Part shown: positions 25,926 through 33,784 of the stretch, one piece after another
How positions within the stretch are numbered: position 1 is the stretch's first letter
Layout of the letters: each line of letters opens with the position of its first letter
IMG/VR virus record: IMGVR_UViG_3300035698_017634
Coordinates: 1-51,744 of that record
Reading direction: 5' to 3' (one strand)
DNA from: a virus
DNA: 51,744 bases
Notes under the pieces: generated by a model
Told to the model about the DNA's origin: nothing
Seen by the model: the letters and a program-made list of their open reading frames with translations, nothing else
Database searches by the model: none
Translations under genes and position numbers: made by a program

Positions 25926-26740
25926 ATACTCCACCCTTTAATGTATTCTTGTAAAGTTTCTTTAGAAGCCTTTTCAACTTTCATACATTCTTGTCTATTG
26001 TTTTCATAAAAAGGATTATTGGCTTTTTTACCTTCGCCAATCCCCTCATGTGGCATATGCCATGCAATGTATTTTTCATTTGAAAGCCTAGTTACATCAT
26101 ATCCAAGTCCGTGAACTCTTACTGGAAGTTCGTTGTCTTCAAACCCCCATGAAATAAAGTTTGGATTATATCCATTAAATTTTAAAAAATTGTCTTTTCT
26201 AGACATTACACATGCGCCTACACTATTATTATGACCAATTAATATGTTTTGATCTTGATACATTATTTGTTTTGTTTTTGGTGTATATGATTCTAATAAA
26301 GAATATTCGTTTTTTTCTTTAAATGTTTGTTTAATATTTTTAGAGATACATATAAACATTCCATTATATGGATATATTAATCCAGTTTTTTCATTTTTTT
26401 CTAAATAATTTGATGCTTCTTGTATAGCTTCAGGAAGAAGTATAATATCAGCGTCTAAAAAACATAAAATATTTCTAGAAGATATTTTAGATCCATTATT
26501 ATACCCTTTACATTTATTCCACTCGGTATCGGTATTATAGTATATATATTTGTCTTGATCCGATATTTTAATATAATTTAATAATTTTGGACAAACGTCT
26601 TCTTCAACATAAACAATTTCAGAATTTTTAGTATAAGTTTTTAAAAAATTGTGACGAATAATTATATTATCAATTCTTTCAGTTGTATCAAATCGTATAA
26701 AAGTAATTATACTTATATTAGAAAAATCAACTATATTCAT
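25922..26740 (-). CDS. Glycosyltransferase, GT-A fold (GT2/GT7-like)
   Basis: About 272 residues. It has ILCFLDADIILLP (the DxD-type donor site), SVGACVMSRKDNFLKFNGYNPNFISWGFEDNELPVRVHGLGYDV, the region like the galactosyltransferase family 7 C-terminal domain (WGFEDNEL), and IAWHMPHEG. The residues SISIITFIRFDTTERI at the start match the first beta strand of GT-A enzymes. The start at 26740 overlaps the DUF551-like stop as ATGA. Confidence 0.78.
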   Translation of the reverse strand: MNIVDFSNISIITFIRFDTTERIDNIIIRHNFLKTYTKNSEIVYVEEDVCPKLLNYIKISDQDKYIYYNTDTEWNKCKGYNNGSKISSRNILCFLDADIILLPEAIQEASNYLEKNEKTGLIYPYNGMFICISKNIKQTFKEKNEYSLLESYTPKTKQIMYQDQNILIGHNNSVGACVMSRKDNFLKFNGYNPNFISWGFEDNELPVRVHGLGYDVTRLSNEKYIAWHMPHEGIGEGKKANNPFYENNRQECMKVEKASKETLQEYIKGWSI

Positions 26741-26934
26741 TGACAAAATTCTCTCCAATGAGTTACCTTAGTTCTTACTTCTTGCTCAGTTCTTACATTG
26801 ATCCATTTTTTATAACAACTACAATATCCTTTATATGTCCAGCCATCAGCATCTTTAAAGACAACGTCCCACTGCGAATCCGGTAATCGTTTTTTACAAG
26901 AAATCCAATCTGATAATTCTTTATGTTCTTGCAT
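26737..26934 (-). CDS. DUF551-like small protein
   Basis: A 65-residue protein reading SDWISCKKRLPDSQWDVVFKD, then GYCSCYKKWINV and VTHWREF. This is the DUF551 layout (W-I-S-V-x-R-L-P ... W ... V-T-H-W-M-P), small phage proteins of unknown role. It overlaps the downstream and upstream glycosyltransferase genes on both sides, so it is carried inside the glycan operon. Confidence 0.65.
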   Translation of the reverse strand: MQEHKELSDWISCKKRLPDSQWDVVFKDADGWTYKGYCSCYKKWINVRTEQEVRTKVTHWREFCQ

Positions 26935-27724
26935 ATTTGGTTTTAATTTCTTTAAGTTGTTTTGTAACATCTTCTGTTGGCGTCATGGGAATTTGTGTAG
27001 GAAAATACCCATGCTTATGCTTAAACCAATGAGCCCCTTCTTGAAAGTTTTTTATCCACTCTGCATCTTTTCGAATAACAGAATTTTCTTCTGGTGTTGC
27101 TTGTTCTTGCAAATAGTTATGTGAATTATATAAATCGCAAAAATACCAAAAGGCTGGATGTAATCCAGAATTTATAATTCTATATGTATAATCCACGTGT
27201 TCCCAGGCATTTTGAAACCGCTCATCCATATACCCTATATTTTTAATTATTCCTTTATGGTACACACTAAAACAGCCAACGCAATGTCGAAACATAGACA
27301 TTTTAATTCCGTTTCCATAATCAATGACTGAAAGGGTGTGCGGTGTTCCATCTGGGTTTTTACAAGCAGTACCATGTTGTGTAAAGCCTAAATGATATAT
27401 TCCTGATTTATTTGCTAATTCTATATATTTTTCAAAAACCGTTGGATCTTTTAGAAAAATATCATCTTCAACTGTAAACAACCATTCTGCCCCGTCGTTC
27501 ATCATCCATCTTAAAAGTTTATTTTTGGCATGACCGGCACAGGTATCAGTACTGCATTGTATTACCTCTTTAACTTTTGAACCATATGTATCTTGTGAAT
27601 ATGGTATTGACCCCGAATTACAGACAACAATATCCCCTATTCCATCTGGAATACTATTTAAACACTTCTTAAAGAAGTCTTCTCTTTTAAATGTTACTAT
27701 ACCTATATCAATTTTATTTTTCAT
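26921..27724 (-). CDS. Glycosyltransferase family 2-like
   Basis: A 267-residue GT-A enzyme: IDIGIVTFKREDFFKKCLNSI at the N-terminus, AKNKLLRWMMNDGAEWLFTVEDDIFLKDP with the acidic donor site VEDD, CFSVYHKGIIKNIGYMDERF and WEHVDYTYRI. This is the first gene of the leftward glycan block after tRNA-Asn. It probably transfers a hexose; substrate unknown. Confidence 0.78.
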   Translation of the reverse strand: MKNKIDIGIVTFKREDFFKKCLNSIPDGIGDIVVCNSGSIPYSQDTYGSKVKEVIQCSTDTCAGHAKNKLLRWMMNDGAEWLFTVEDDIFLKDPTVFEKYIELANKSGIYHLGFTQHGTACKNPDGTPHTLSVIDYGNGIKMSMFRHCVGCFSVYHKGIIKNIGYMDERFQNAWEHVDYTYRIINSGLHPAFWYFCDLYNSHNYLQEQATPEENSVIRKDAEWIKNFQEGAHWFKHKHGYFPTQIPMTPTEDVTKQLKEIKTKYART

Positions 27725-27747
27725 ATTTATTTAATATTTCCTTTATA

Positions 27748-27830
27748 TGGCTCCATCGCTTGGATTCGAACCAAGAATGCTTTTGGCAGCAAATTAACAG
27801 TTTGCTGGGATACCATTACCCAACGATGGA
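27748..27830 (-). tRNA. tRNA-Asn (anticodon GTT) with an extended variable arm
   Basis: The minus strand folds as a cloverleaf: acceptor TCCATCG/CGATGGA, short D-arm with GGG/CCC, anticodon stem GCAAA/TTTGC with loop CTGTTAA (anticodon GTT), T-arm CTTGG-TTCGAAT-CCAAG, discriminator G and an encoded CCA. G73 and the GTT anticodon agree with asparagine identity. The variable region is about 13 bases and can form a small TGC/GCA stem. That is longer than the usual 5 bases of asparagine tRNAs and resembles class II tRNAs. It is placed between two genes. Confidence 0.85.
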
Positions 27831-27853
27831 ATTTGTAACTTAATCATTGACGG

Positions 27854-28315
27854 TTATTTCTCCCATGGGAATTTAATCCAATAATTTTCTGACATATCGG
27901 GATCAATACAATAATTAGGTACAACAGGTGAACACGATTTTGCGATTAAAGAAGCAGTCATTACTTTCTGAGGCTTCATTTTGTTAATAAACTCAATAAC
28001 TGTTTTTAATGTTCTTCCAGAATCAACAATTTCATCACAAATTAAAACTTTTTTTCCTTTAAGAAATGGCCAGTCTATTTTTGTAACTATTATATTCCGA
28101 GTTCTCTTTTTTCCTATATATGATGATATTTGAAAAGGTAAAATATTTTTTACCTTCAATATCTCAGCAACAATTTTACTAGGAATCATTCCGCCATTCA
28201 TTACGCAAACAAGGTAATCTGGTTTAAACTTTGATTGTTTAATTAAGTCTCCTAAATTGATTGACCAATTAATTATTTGTTCCCAAGATAATTCAATTTG
28301 ACTTTTAATTACCAT
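27854..28315 (-). CDS. Phosphoribosyltransferase (purine type)
   Basis: A 153-residue type I PRTase. The PRPP-binding loop is KVLICDEIVDSGRTLKTV. The N-terminal LVCVMNGGMIPSKIVAEIL and the C-terminal YWIKFPWEK, like bacterial xanthine/hypoxanthine-type PRTases (W-I-x-F-P-W), support purine salvage. It would convert a free purine base and PRPP to the monophosphate, linking with the GMP reductase-like enzyme and NrdD. It ends just before tRNA-Asn. Confidence 0.82.
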   Translation of the reverse strand: MVIKSQIELSWEQIINWSINLGDLIKQSKFKPDYLVCVMNGGMIPSKIVAEILKVKNILPFQISSYIGKKRTRNIIVTKIDWPFLKGKKVLICDEIVDSGRTLKTVIEFINKMKPQKVMTASLIAKSCSPVVPNYCIDPDMSENYWIKFPWEK

Positions 28316-28321
28316 AATTTC

Positions 28322-29398
28322 TCATTTCTTTTTAAGGGCTTGAGTATAAAAATCCATAACTTTTTCTGTAATCGTTGTTTTATCGTTTTTAATATCTAAC
28401 GTATTAATAAACTCTTTAATTGATTCTTCTATATTTACATTTGTATATTCTTGTGTATTTACATTATCTATAATAGAGTCGCTTTTTAATTCATATAGTA
28501 TATTAAAAACTAAAGGATTCCAAGTCTCCAGTTTACTTATTAGTAGGTTAATTTTATCCTTTTCTATCTCACTATCAATAATAAAATTAATTATATTATT
28601 GTTAAACTCTTTTTTAATATTTGCTGTTACATTTTTATCAACTAATAGTTCAGACAATCTAATTTTTTTATGCTTAGGTGATAGTGGATTTTCAATATAA
28701 CGCTGCTTTAACGTCTGTAAATTAAAAACATAAAAACCCTTTTTAGCCCCATAATCATTCCAGCTTAACTCATACGGGGATCCGGTATATATAATTTCCC
28801 CATTTGAATATTTTCGTTCATCATTTATATGAAAATGCCCTGTAATAATTTTTTGTGATTTTTTTAATAGATTCTGAGCTTCAAACTTGTTACTACACAT
28901 ATGCTGTAATGTCTGGTAAAACCCATTAATTTCTAAGTGGCCAAAGATAACATCATACTTTTCTTTTGTTTCATTAAGATAAATGTCGTTATTCCAGGGA
29001 ACAAACAAAAACCTTCTATCAAATTGCTTTAGTTCTTTAGGCTTGTCAATAATTTCAATATTACTCCATCCTTTAAACACCGCTAGTGAATTAATATCAT
29101 TTCGGCCTTTAAAAAAGATGTCATGATTTCCTAATACTATTTTAATCTTAAAGTTTTTTAACTCATTAAAAATTTTAGAACAAACGTCAAGGGTTTCAAC
29201 TGAAATTTCATTACGATCCTCAAAAACATCACCCAATATCAAAACATCTTCTATGTCTAGTTTTTCAATATCACTTTTAAACTGTTTAATAAAGTCTATA
29301 GATGTTTTATGCCAAATAGCCGAATCTTGATGAACTCCAAGATGTATATCAGAAAGAATCGCTATATTTGGATTTTTAAATGTTTCCATGGTCTCCAT
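28322..29398 (-). CDS. 47: gp47-like recombination nuclease subunit (SbcD/Mre11 type)
   Basis: About 359 residues with the full Mre11 metal site in order: IAILSDIHLGVH, LILGDVFEDRNE, VLGNHDIFF, VIFGHLEIN and ITGHFHIN. Length fits T4 gp47 (339). It acts with gp46 (14304-16106) at DNA ends and is required for recombination-dependent replication and host DNA breakdown. The start is uncertain: ATGs at 29398 and 29389 are both possible within the 3' end of the sigma gene. A GTG at 29431 is less likely. Confidence 0.88.
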   Translation of the reverse strand: METMETFKNPNIAILSDIHLGVHQDSAIWHKTSIDFIKQFKSDIEKLDIEDVLILGDVFEDRNEISVETLDVCSKIFNELKNFKIKIVLGNHDIFFKGRNDINSLAVFKGWSNIEIIDKPKELKQFDRRFLFVPWNNDIYLNETKEKYDVIFGHLEINGFYQTLQHMCSNKFEAQNLLKKSQKIITGHFHINDERKYSNGEIIYTGSPYELSWNDYGAKKGFYVFNLQTLKQRYIENPLSPKHKKIRLSELLVDKNVTANIKKEFNNNIINFIIDSEIEKDKINLLISKLETWNPLVFNILYELKSDSIIDNVNTQEYTNVNIEESIKEFINTLDIKNDKTTITEKVMDFYTQALKKK

Positions 29399-29939
29399 CT
29401 GAATTACGTTTATTTGAATTTTGTTCGTCACCGTCTACATCTAAACCTACATGCAATAGGGCATCATAGACTTCATCCCTATATACAACCATTCCCTCTC
29501 GTCCTTTTTGTTCTTTTTTAATTCTATTTCTAAACGCATTAAAAGCTATTTTTGTAAAATATGAAAACGGGCTAAATCCTTTTCGATAATCAAATTTTTG
29601 ATTTTTTAAAGCCGTAAACATCTTAATAATAGCATCGCCAACAAAATCATCTTTAAATGTATAATTTATGAAGTTTCCACAGAATGACAGCTTTAAAGCA
29701 ATGTTATGTATCATAGTTGCTAATGAATTTGTAATCACACCGCTTTTATAATATAGTTCAATTTCTTTAGTTAATTGATCGGGGTCAACGTAATAATCTT
29801 TTCGTTTTTGCTTTCTTATTTCTTTTTCAGCTAAAATTTGTTCTTTACTTTTATTTAAGTTCTTATAAGATTTTAATAAAACTTTTGGTTTTTTGATTAT
29901 TTTTTTTGGTTTATCTTTCTTGTACTTCTTTAATTTCAT
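29376..29939 (-). CDS. 55: gp55-like late sigma factor
   Basis: About 187 residues. The block ATMIHNIALKLSFCGNFINY, then DDFVGDAIIKMFTAL, then SPFSYFTKIAFNAFRNRI aligns well with T4 gp55 region 2, which recognises the late box TATAAATA. The N-terminal 30 residues are Lys-rich. The start at 29939 is set by GAAGGA seven bases before it; the gene overlaps uvsW by 29 bases. The NATAAATA boxes listed elsewhere in this window are the expected targets. It is a small minimal sigma, lacking region 4. Confidence 0.85.
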   Translation of the reverse strand: MKLKKYKKDKPKKIIKKPKVLLKSYKNLNKSKEQILAEKEIRKQKRKDYYVDPDQLTKEIELYYKSGVITNSLATMIHNIALKLSFCGNFINYTFKDDFVGDAIIKMFTALKNQKFDYRKGFSPFSYFTKIAFNAFRNRIKKEQKGREGMVVYRDEVYDALLHVGLDVDGDEQNSNKRNSDGDHGNI

Positions 29940-31359
29940 ATTTAAATCCTTCTTTTTCATAATATTTTAACCGTTTTTTTAAGTGCCGTTCTCCATACAG
30001 GAGATCATCAGCAATATCAAAGATAATCAAAAACACTTTATCTTTGTGTAAGCGACGCCCTCGTCCAATTGATTGTATTACTCGAACTTTAGACTTTCCA
30101 CCATATCCGAAAACAATATAATGTAGGTTTTTAATACTAATTCCTACGCTAAATATAGAGCTCATGGCTATACAAACTACATTGGTCTTTGTTTCCATCA
30201 ACTTAGTTATTTGCTGCCTATCATCTACAGCAACATCACCCCTTATAAAGTAACATTCTTTACTAGGTAACGCCGATTTAAATTTTTCTAAAAGAAATTC
30301 TCCATGATGTATTCTATCAACCATAACTAATGTATTGTTATCTGTATTTTTACACAGTTTAACCAGTGTATTGTTTCTAAACTCGTTTTGATAAATAAAA
30401 TTAAATTCTTCATTGTAATTTCCAAGAGGATCAAATGAAAACTTATATTCAGGAACGTAAGTGTAAATCATCTTTAAAACACAAATTTTTACATTTGTTA
30501 TATAATCATCAGACTCCAGCTCTTTGCCTGACTTCTCATAAATAACAGGACCAATCTTTCCAATAATATTCCATAAGTTTATTTTTTCATCTGGAAGCGT
30601 CCCTGTAAATGAAAACTTATTGGGTGTGTTTACTTTAGAAACAATTTTGGATATCTGACTTCCCCGTTTGAGTTTATGACATTCATCTACTAAAAGTAAA
30701 TCAATATTATTAATTTGACTTAAATCGGTTTTTTCTGAATACAAAATTGAAGCCCCTACAATAATGATTTCTTTATTAAAGTCCGGAGTATGCGCCCCAG
30801 ACCATTTCGATAATATATTTTTATCACATCCATAGTCAATAAAATCATCATAAGTCTGTTCTATTAATTGAAGAGATGGAACGATTATTAATGTTTTTAT
30901 TTTTCGTCCTATATTTTCTCGAATAGTATTAACAAGCAAATATTCTACAAGTGTTTTTCCACTCGCTGTTGGTAGATAAAAAATCCCTCTTCCAAACTCA
31001 ACTCCTTTTTTGACAGCTTCTTCTTGGTAGTCTCTAGGAAGCAAGGCGGACTCAGTTAGTTTATAATCCTTAAACCCGACTCCTGGTTTAAAGTCTTTAA
31101 CAATAGCACTATTAATGTTAATTGAATATGGAATCTGAAGGGTTTTAATGTGTTTAAGAATTTCACCAAACATTCCAACATCAAACTTACCACTTTGAGT
31201 AATGGCATATAATCGATCTGGAATATATTTATACTGGTTAAATCGTTTAATTTTCTTAGCTGGATTAGATTCCGAAAAGTGTGCTCTAATGTTTTCTAGG
31301 TAATCACTTTTAAGAGTTCCAGCTTTATTTTTGGGGTCGTATTCTATTTCAATGTGCAT
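29911..31359 (-). CDS. uvsW: UvsW-like SF2 DNA helicase
   Basis: 482 residues with SF2 motifs: LLPRDYQEEAV (Q/N-terminal), IFYLPTASGKTLVEYLL (I), LIIVPSLQLIEQ (Ia), LLLVDECHKLKRG (II, DECH), FSFTGTLP (III), and IQSIGRGRRLHK (VI). T4 UvsW (503 residues) unwinds branched DNA and R-loops, resolving recombination intermediates and switching off origin replication. The N-terminal 100 residues correspond to the UvsW substrate-binding domain. It follows an initiator-like tRNA by 13 bases. Confidence 0.9.
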   Translation of the reverse strand: MHIEIEYDPKNKAGTLKSDYLENIRAHFSESNPAKKIKRFNQYKYIPDRLYAITQSGKFDVGMFGEILKHIKTLQIPYSININSAIVKDFKPGVGFKDYKLTESALLPRDYQEEAVKKGVEFGRGIFYLPTASGKTLVEYLLVNTIRENIGRKIKTLIIVPSLQLIEQTYDDFIDYGCDKNILSKWSGAHTPDFNKEIIIVGASILYSEKTDLSQINNIDLLLVDECHKLKRGSQISKIVSKVNTPNKFSFTGTLPDEKINLWNIIGKIGPVIYEKSGKELESDDYITNVKICVLKMIYTYVPEYKFSFDPLGNYNEEFNFIYQNEFRNNTLVKLCKNTDNNTLVMVDRIHHGEFLLEKFKSALPSKECYFIRGDVAVDDRQQITKLMETKTNVVCIAMSSIFSVGISIKNLHYIVFGYGGKSKVRVIQSIGRGRRLHKDKVFLIIFDIADDLLYGERHLKKRLKYYEKEGFKYEIKEVQER

Positions 31360-31372
31360 ATTATTTATAAAT

Positions 31373-31449
31373 TGGTAGCGGGGAGGGGATTTGAACCCCT
31401 AACCGTCTGGTTATGAGCCAGCCTATCTGCCAGGTTGATATACCCCGCA
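31373..31449 (-). tRNA. Initiator-type tRNA-fMet (anticodon CAT)
   Basis: Cloverleaf on the minus strand: 5' TGCGGGG pairs with 3' CCCCGCT except at position 1-72 (T-T). The missing 1-72 pair is the hallmark of bacterial initiator tRNAs. D-arm TATC-AACCTGGCA-GATA, anticodon loop CTCATAA, T-arm AGGGG-TTCAAAT-CCCCT, and ACCA encoded. The T-loop TTCAAAT and the AACCTGGCA D-loop closely resemble E. coli fMet. The anticodon stem has TGG/CCA rather than the usual three G-C pairs. It sits two bases after the uvsY stop. Confidence 0.85.
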
Positions 31450-31450
31450 C

Positions 31451-31858
31451 CTATGTTGTTTCAGATTTAATTATATTTAAAATATTTGAAATGTCATATG
31501 ATAAGTTTTTTAAGACTGTACTTTCCACTTTTTCTAGATAGGTTATTAGTATTTCTTGCATATAACATTCTTCGGTAAGATATTTAATATCAACATGGTT
31601 TTCAACAGTCTCCATTGCTGTTTTCTTTGTAATCATAACAGGAGATTGTTTAATAACTTGATCTGTTAATTTATTTTTAGCTCCTAGTTTTATGCGCTGT
31701 AATTTGTTTAAATCTACTTTAGCTTGTATAAGTCTTGCTACCCATGAATGTTTTGTTGCTGGTAACTTTAAAGCGACCTCTTTCACATTCATTTGGTCAA
31801 TTTGCATATCCTTATCTAATAATTCTTTATAATGTTGGATTAGTTGTGACGCATTCAT
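31451..31858 (-). CDS. uvsY: UvsY-like recombination mediator
   Basis: 135 residues, the length of T4 UvsY (137). The N-terminal pattern YKELLDKDMQIDQMNVKEVALKLP followed by a Trp/aromatic region and helical, Lys-rich stretches follows cyanophage UvsY (L..W.KDCQID.L...). It loads UvsX onto gp32-covered ssDNA. Position between uvsW and an upstream small gene, as in T4, supports this. The direct sequence match is modest. Confidence 0.7.
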   Translation of the reverse strand: MNASQLIQHYKELLDKDMQIDQMNVKEVALKLPATKHSWVARLIQAKVDLNKLQRIKLGAKNKLTDQVIKQSPVMITKKTAMETVENHVDIKYLTEECYMQEILITYLEKVESTVLKNLSYDISNILNIIKSETT

Positions 31859-31924
31859 ATTACATTCTTTCTACTAAAAAAGAAATATCTATTAAGATTA
31901 TAATAAAAAAGTTAAGGTTTTTGT

Positions 31925-32173
31925 TTAATTTTTTGCTTTTTCTTCCATCTGTTTAAGCAAAGTATAGTAGTTTTTAATTTCGTTTAAGTGCGCAGAGGCA
32001 ATCATTTCAAAAAGCTCGTTAGCAGAAATAGGCATTGTTAAGCCATGTTTTTCAAATTCTTTCTTAAAATAATCATGAACGTCTCTATGTTCGGCCTCAA
32101 TAATCACACCCATTTGTAGTTCCTGGTTGGTTTCTTCAGTGATTTTTTTAACCAATTCATCGTATTTAATCAT
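31925..32173 (-). CDS. DUF5661-like small protein
   Basis: An 82-residue protein with QMGVIIEAEHRDVHDYF and later ANELFEMIASAHLNEIKNYYTLLKQMEE. The combination (G-x-x-x-E-x-E-H ... A-x-x-H-L-x-E ... Y-Y-x-x-L) resembles DUF5661, a small phage and bacterial family of unknown role. The start at 32173 follows GAGGAG by nine bases. It is the first gene of the leftward block, facing divergent genes. Confidence 0.6.
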   Translation of the reverse strand: MIKYDELVKKITEETNQELQMGVIIEAEHRDVHDYFKKEFEKHGLTMPISANELFEMIASAHLNEIKNYYTLLKQMEEKAKN

Positions 32174-32238
32174 TTTACAACTCCTCATTTGTATGAACTA
32201 CCCAACCACTAAAGATGTCGTGGTTTACGCTTCCGTTA

Positions 32239-32246
32239 GATAAATA
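32239..32246 (+). promoter_or_regulatory. Late-promoter box GATAAATA at the start of the rightward block
   Basis: GATAAATA (7 of 8 with the T4 late box TATAAATA) lies in the 116-base divergent intergenic region, 44 bases before the ATG at 32290. It probably drives the first rightward genes by the gp55-type sigma. Confidence 0.55.
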
Positions 32247-32289
32247 CTTATAGAAAAGTATTATATTTAACATTAAAAATAGAGATATT

Positions 32290-32877
32290 ATGAAACAAAA
32301 ATACGTTTGGCGAGTTAATCACGGTAGTTGGATTGATTTAAGGGACCCAAAGAAAAATGCTCTTTATACTGGATACAAAACACAAAATGGCACAACCGTT
32401 TCGGGAAGTCTAGCAGTTCGAAAGCTTATATCTAGGTTAATGAAAGAAGGCAATAAACAACGGGCTAATGAATTAAATGCGGCTTTTAGGGATCCTGAAT
32501 ATGCGGACAACCGTAATTACCTACGAATTGATCTAATACACAACGAAATTCATAAAGAAGAACCAAAAGCACAACAGTTAGAATTAAAGTTTGGGGACAT
32601 TCAACACCCAATAAGTATTAAAGAAGCTTTTATAAGATCGCTTAATGAAATGGTAGCCGGAGATGTAGGAATTGGAACAACCGGAGATCAATGGAGCGCA
32701 GATACGTACGCTAAAGGAGATGCTAGAGTCCCTAAATCGCTTTTTGGCCATGGTGTAGTATTTCGTCGACCTGGGATGAGTGGTGTAAAGAAATCAAAAA
32801 ATAAACGAAAAAAGAAAAGCAAATTTAAGAAAAATTCATTACAATACTTAAAGAAGATGCTTAAAGGATCGTGGTAA
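32290..32877 (+). CDS. Unknown protein, first gene of the rightward block
   Basis: A 195-residue basic protein. The C-terminal 25 residues are almost all Lys/Arg/Ser with Asn (KKSKNKRKKKSKFKK). The middle has QQLELKFGDIQHPISIKEAFIRSLNEM and a Gly-rich stretch GVGIGTTGDQWSADTYAKGD. The basic tail implies nucleic acid binding. No family recognised. It probably belongs to the late set. Confidence 0.65.
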   Translation: MKQKYVWRVNHGSWIDLRDPKKNALYTGYKTQNGTTVSGSLAVRKLISRLMKEGNKQRANELNAAFRDPEYADNRNYLRIDLIHNEIHKEEPKAQQLELKFGDIQHPISIKEAFIRSLNEMVAGDVGIGTTGDQWSADTYAKGDARVPKSLFGHGVVFRRPGMSGVKKSKNKRKKKSKFKKNSLQYLKKMLKGSW

Positions 32878-32881
32878 TATT

Positions 32882-33127
32882 ATGATTCGTAAATTTATTT
32901 ATAGAAATTGGAAACAACGTTACTGGCAAAAACCCAAAGTTGGAGAACTAAGTGGTGCCTGGGACGCCCCTATTGTATTTGAATATGAATGTGATGCTAA
33001 TATTCCTATCGAAATTTGTGGTCCTAAAGCTGATAAAAAAGCCGCCGAATCATTAAACGTTAAAAATATAGCAAAAGTTCCTTATATTGGTTGTGAAATA
33101 AAAACAATCAAAAGTAATTATGGTTAA
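32882..33127 (+). CDS. Hypothetical protein
   Basis: An 81-residue protein with Trp/Tyr-rich N-terminus (RKFIYRNWKQRYWQKPK) and no recognised domain. Its 3' end overlaps the next gene by eight bases. Possibly a small virion or nucleic acid-associated protein, but only position supports it. Confidence 0.55.
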   Translation: MIRKFIYRNWKQRYWQKPKVGELSGAWDAPIVFEYECDANIPIEICGPKADKKAAESLNVKNIAKVPYIGCEIKTIKSNYG

Positions 33128-33782
33128 AAAGAGATTCAATTCTAAAGCCAAGGGCAATTCATTTGAAAGAGTAACGGCTGATTATTTACGATTAGTATTC
33201 AGTTTACCCTTTATACGTGTACCTAACTCAGGTGCATTCTGTGGAAAATCCAATTTTAGTCGGACTCAAACTCTTTCTGAAGCTCAAAATCTTTTAATGA
33301 CAGGTGACATTATTGTTCCTGAACAAGTTTCGTGCTTTAAATTTGAATGTAAGTTTTATAAAGGGTTTTCTTTAAATGGGATGTTTACTTCAAATAAACA
33401 ATTAGAGGGCTGGATAAACCAAGCTAAAGAGAATACAATTGATAAGATATGGTTTCTTATCTTTAAAGCAAACCATATGTCATCCAATGTAGCCTTTGAC
33501 ATCAATTTATTAAATACAACAACAAAATCAAACAAAAAAATAATACTATCATCTTGGTTAATTTATCAAGGTCAATACGTTGTCACTGACTTTGAAGAAT
33601 TTTTTAAGGCCAATAAAGACTTTGTTTTAGACTTAAACGTTGATTGGCTAGCTGAAAAACAATTACAGAAAACTATTGAAGAAAACGAAAAAGACCCAAT
33701 AAAAGGTATTACAATTACACAAAATCTAATAAGTAGTTATACATCAAATGATGATGAAATAGCTGGAATAATAAAGGAATAA
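33120..33782 (+). CDS. Putative PD-(D/E)XK nuclease
   Basis: 220 residues. Residues 8-20 KAKGNSFERVTADYL contain a conserved Glu in a helix, followed by MTGDIIVPEQ with an Asp, and FKFECKFYKGFSL (E-x-K), then WINQAKENTIDKIWFLIFKA. This E, D, E-x-K order is that of PD-(D/E)XK nucleases such as phage resolvases and exonucleases. It is about 220 residues, typical for a stand-alone domain. Branched DNA or DNA-end processing is plausible; specific role unknown. Confidence 0.6.
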   Translation: MVKKRFNSKAKGNSFERVTADYLRLVFSLPFIRVPNSGAFCGKSNFSRTQTLSEAQNLLMTGDIIVPEQVSCFKFECKFYKGFSLNGMFTSNKQLEGWINQAKENTIDKIWFLIFKANHMSSNVAFDINLLNTTTKSNKKIILSSWLIYQGQYVVTDFEEFFKANKDFVLDLNVDWLAEKQLQKTIEENEKDPIKGITITQNLISSYTSNDDEIAGIIKE

Positions 33783-33784
33783 TT

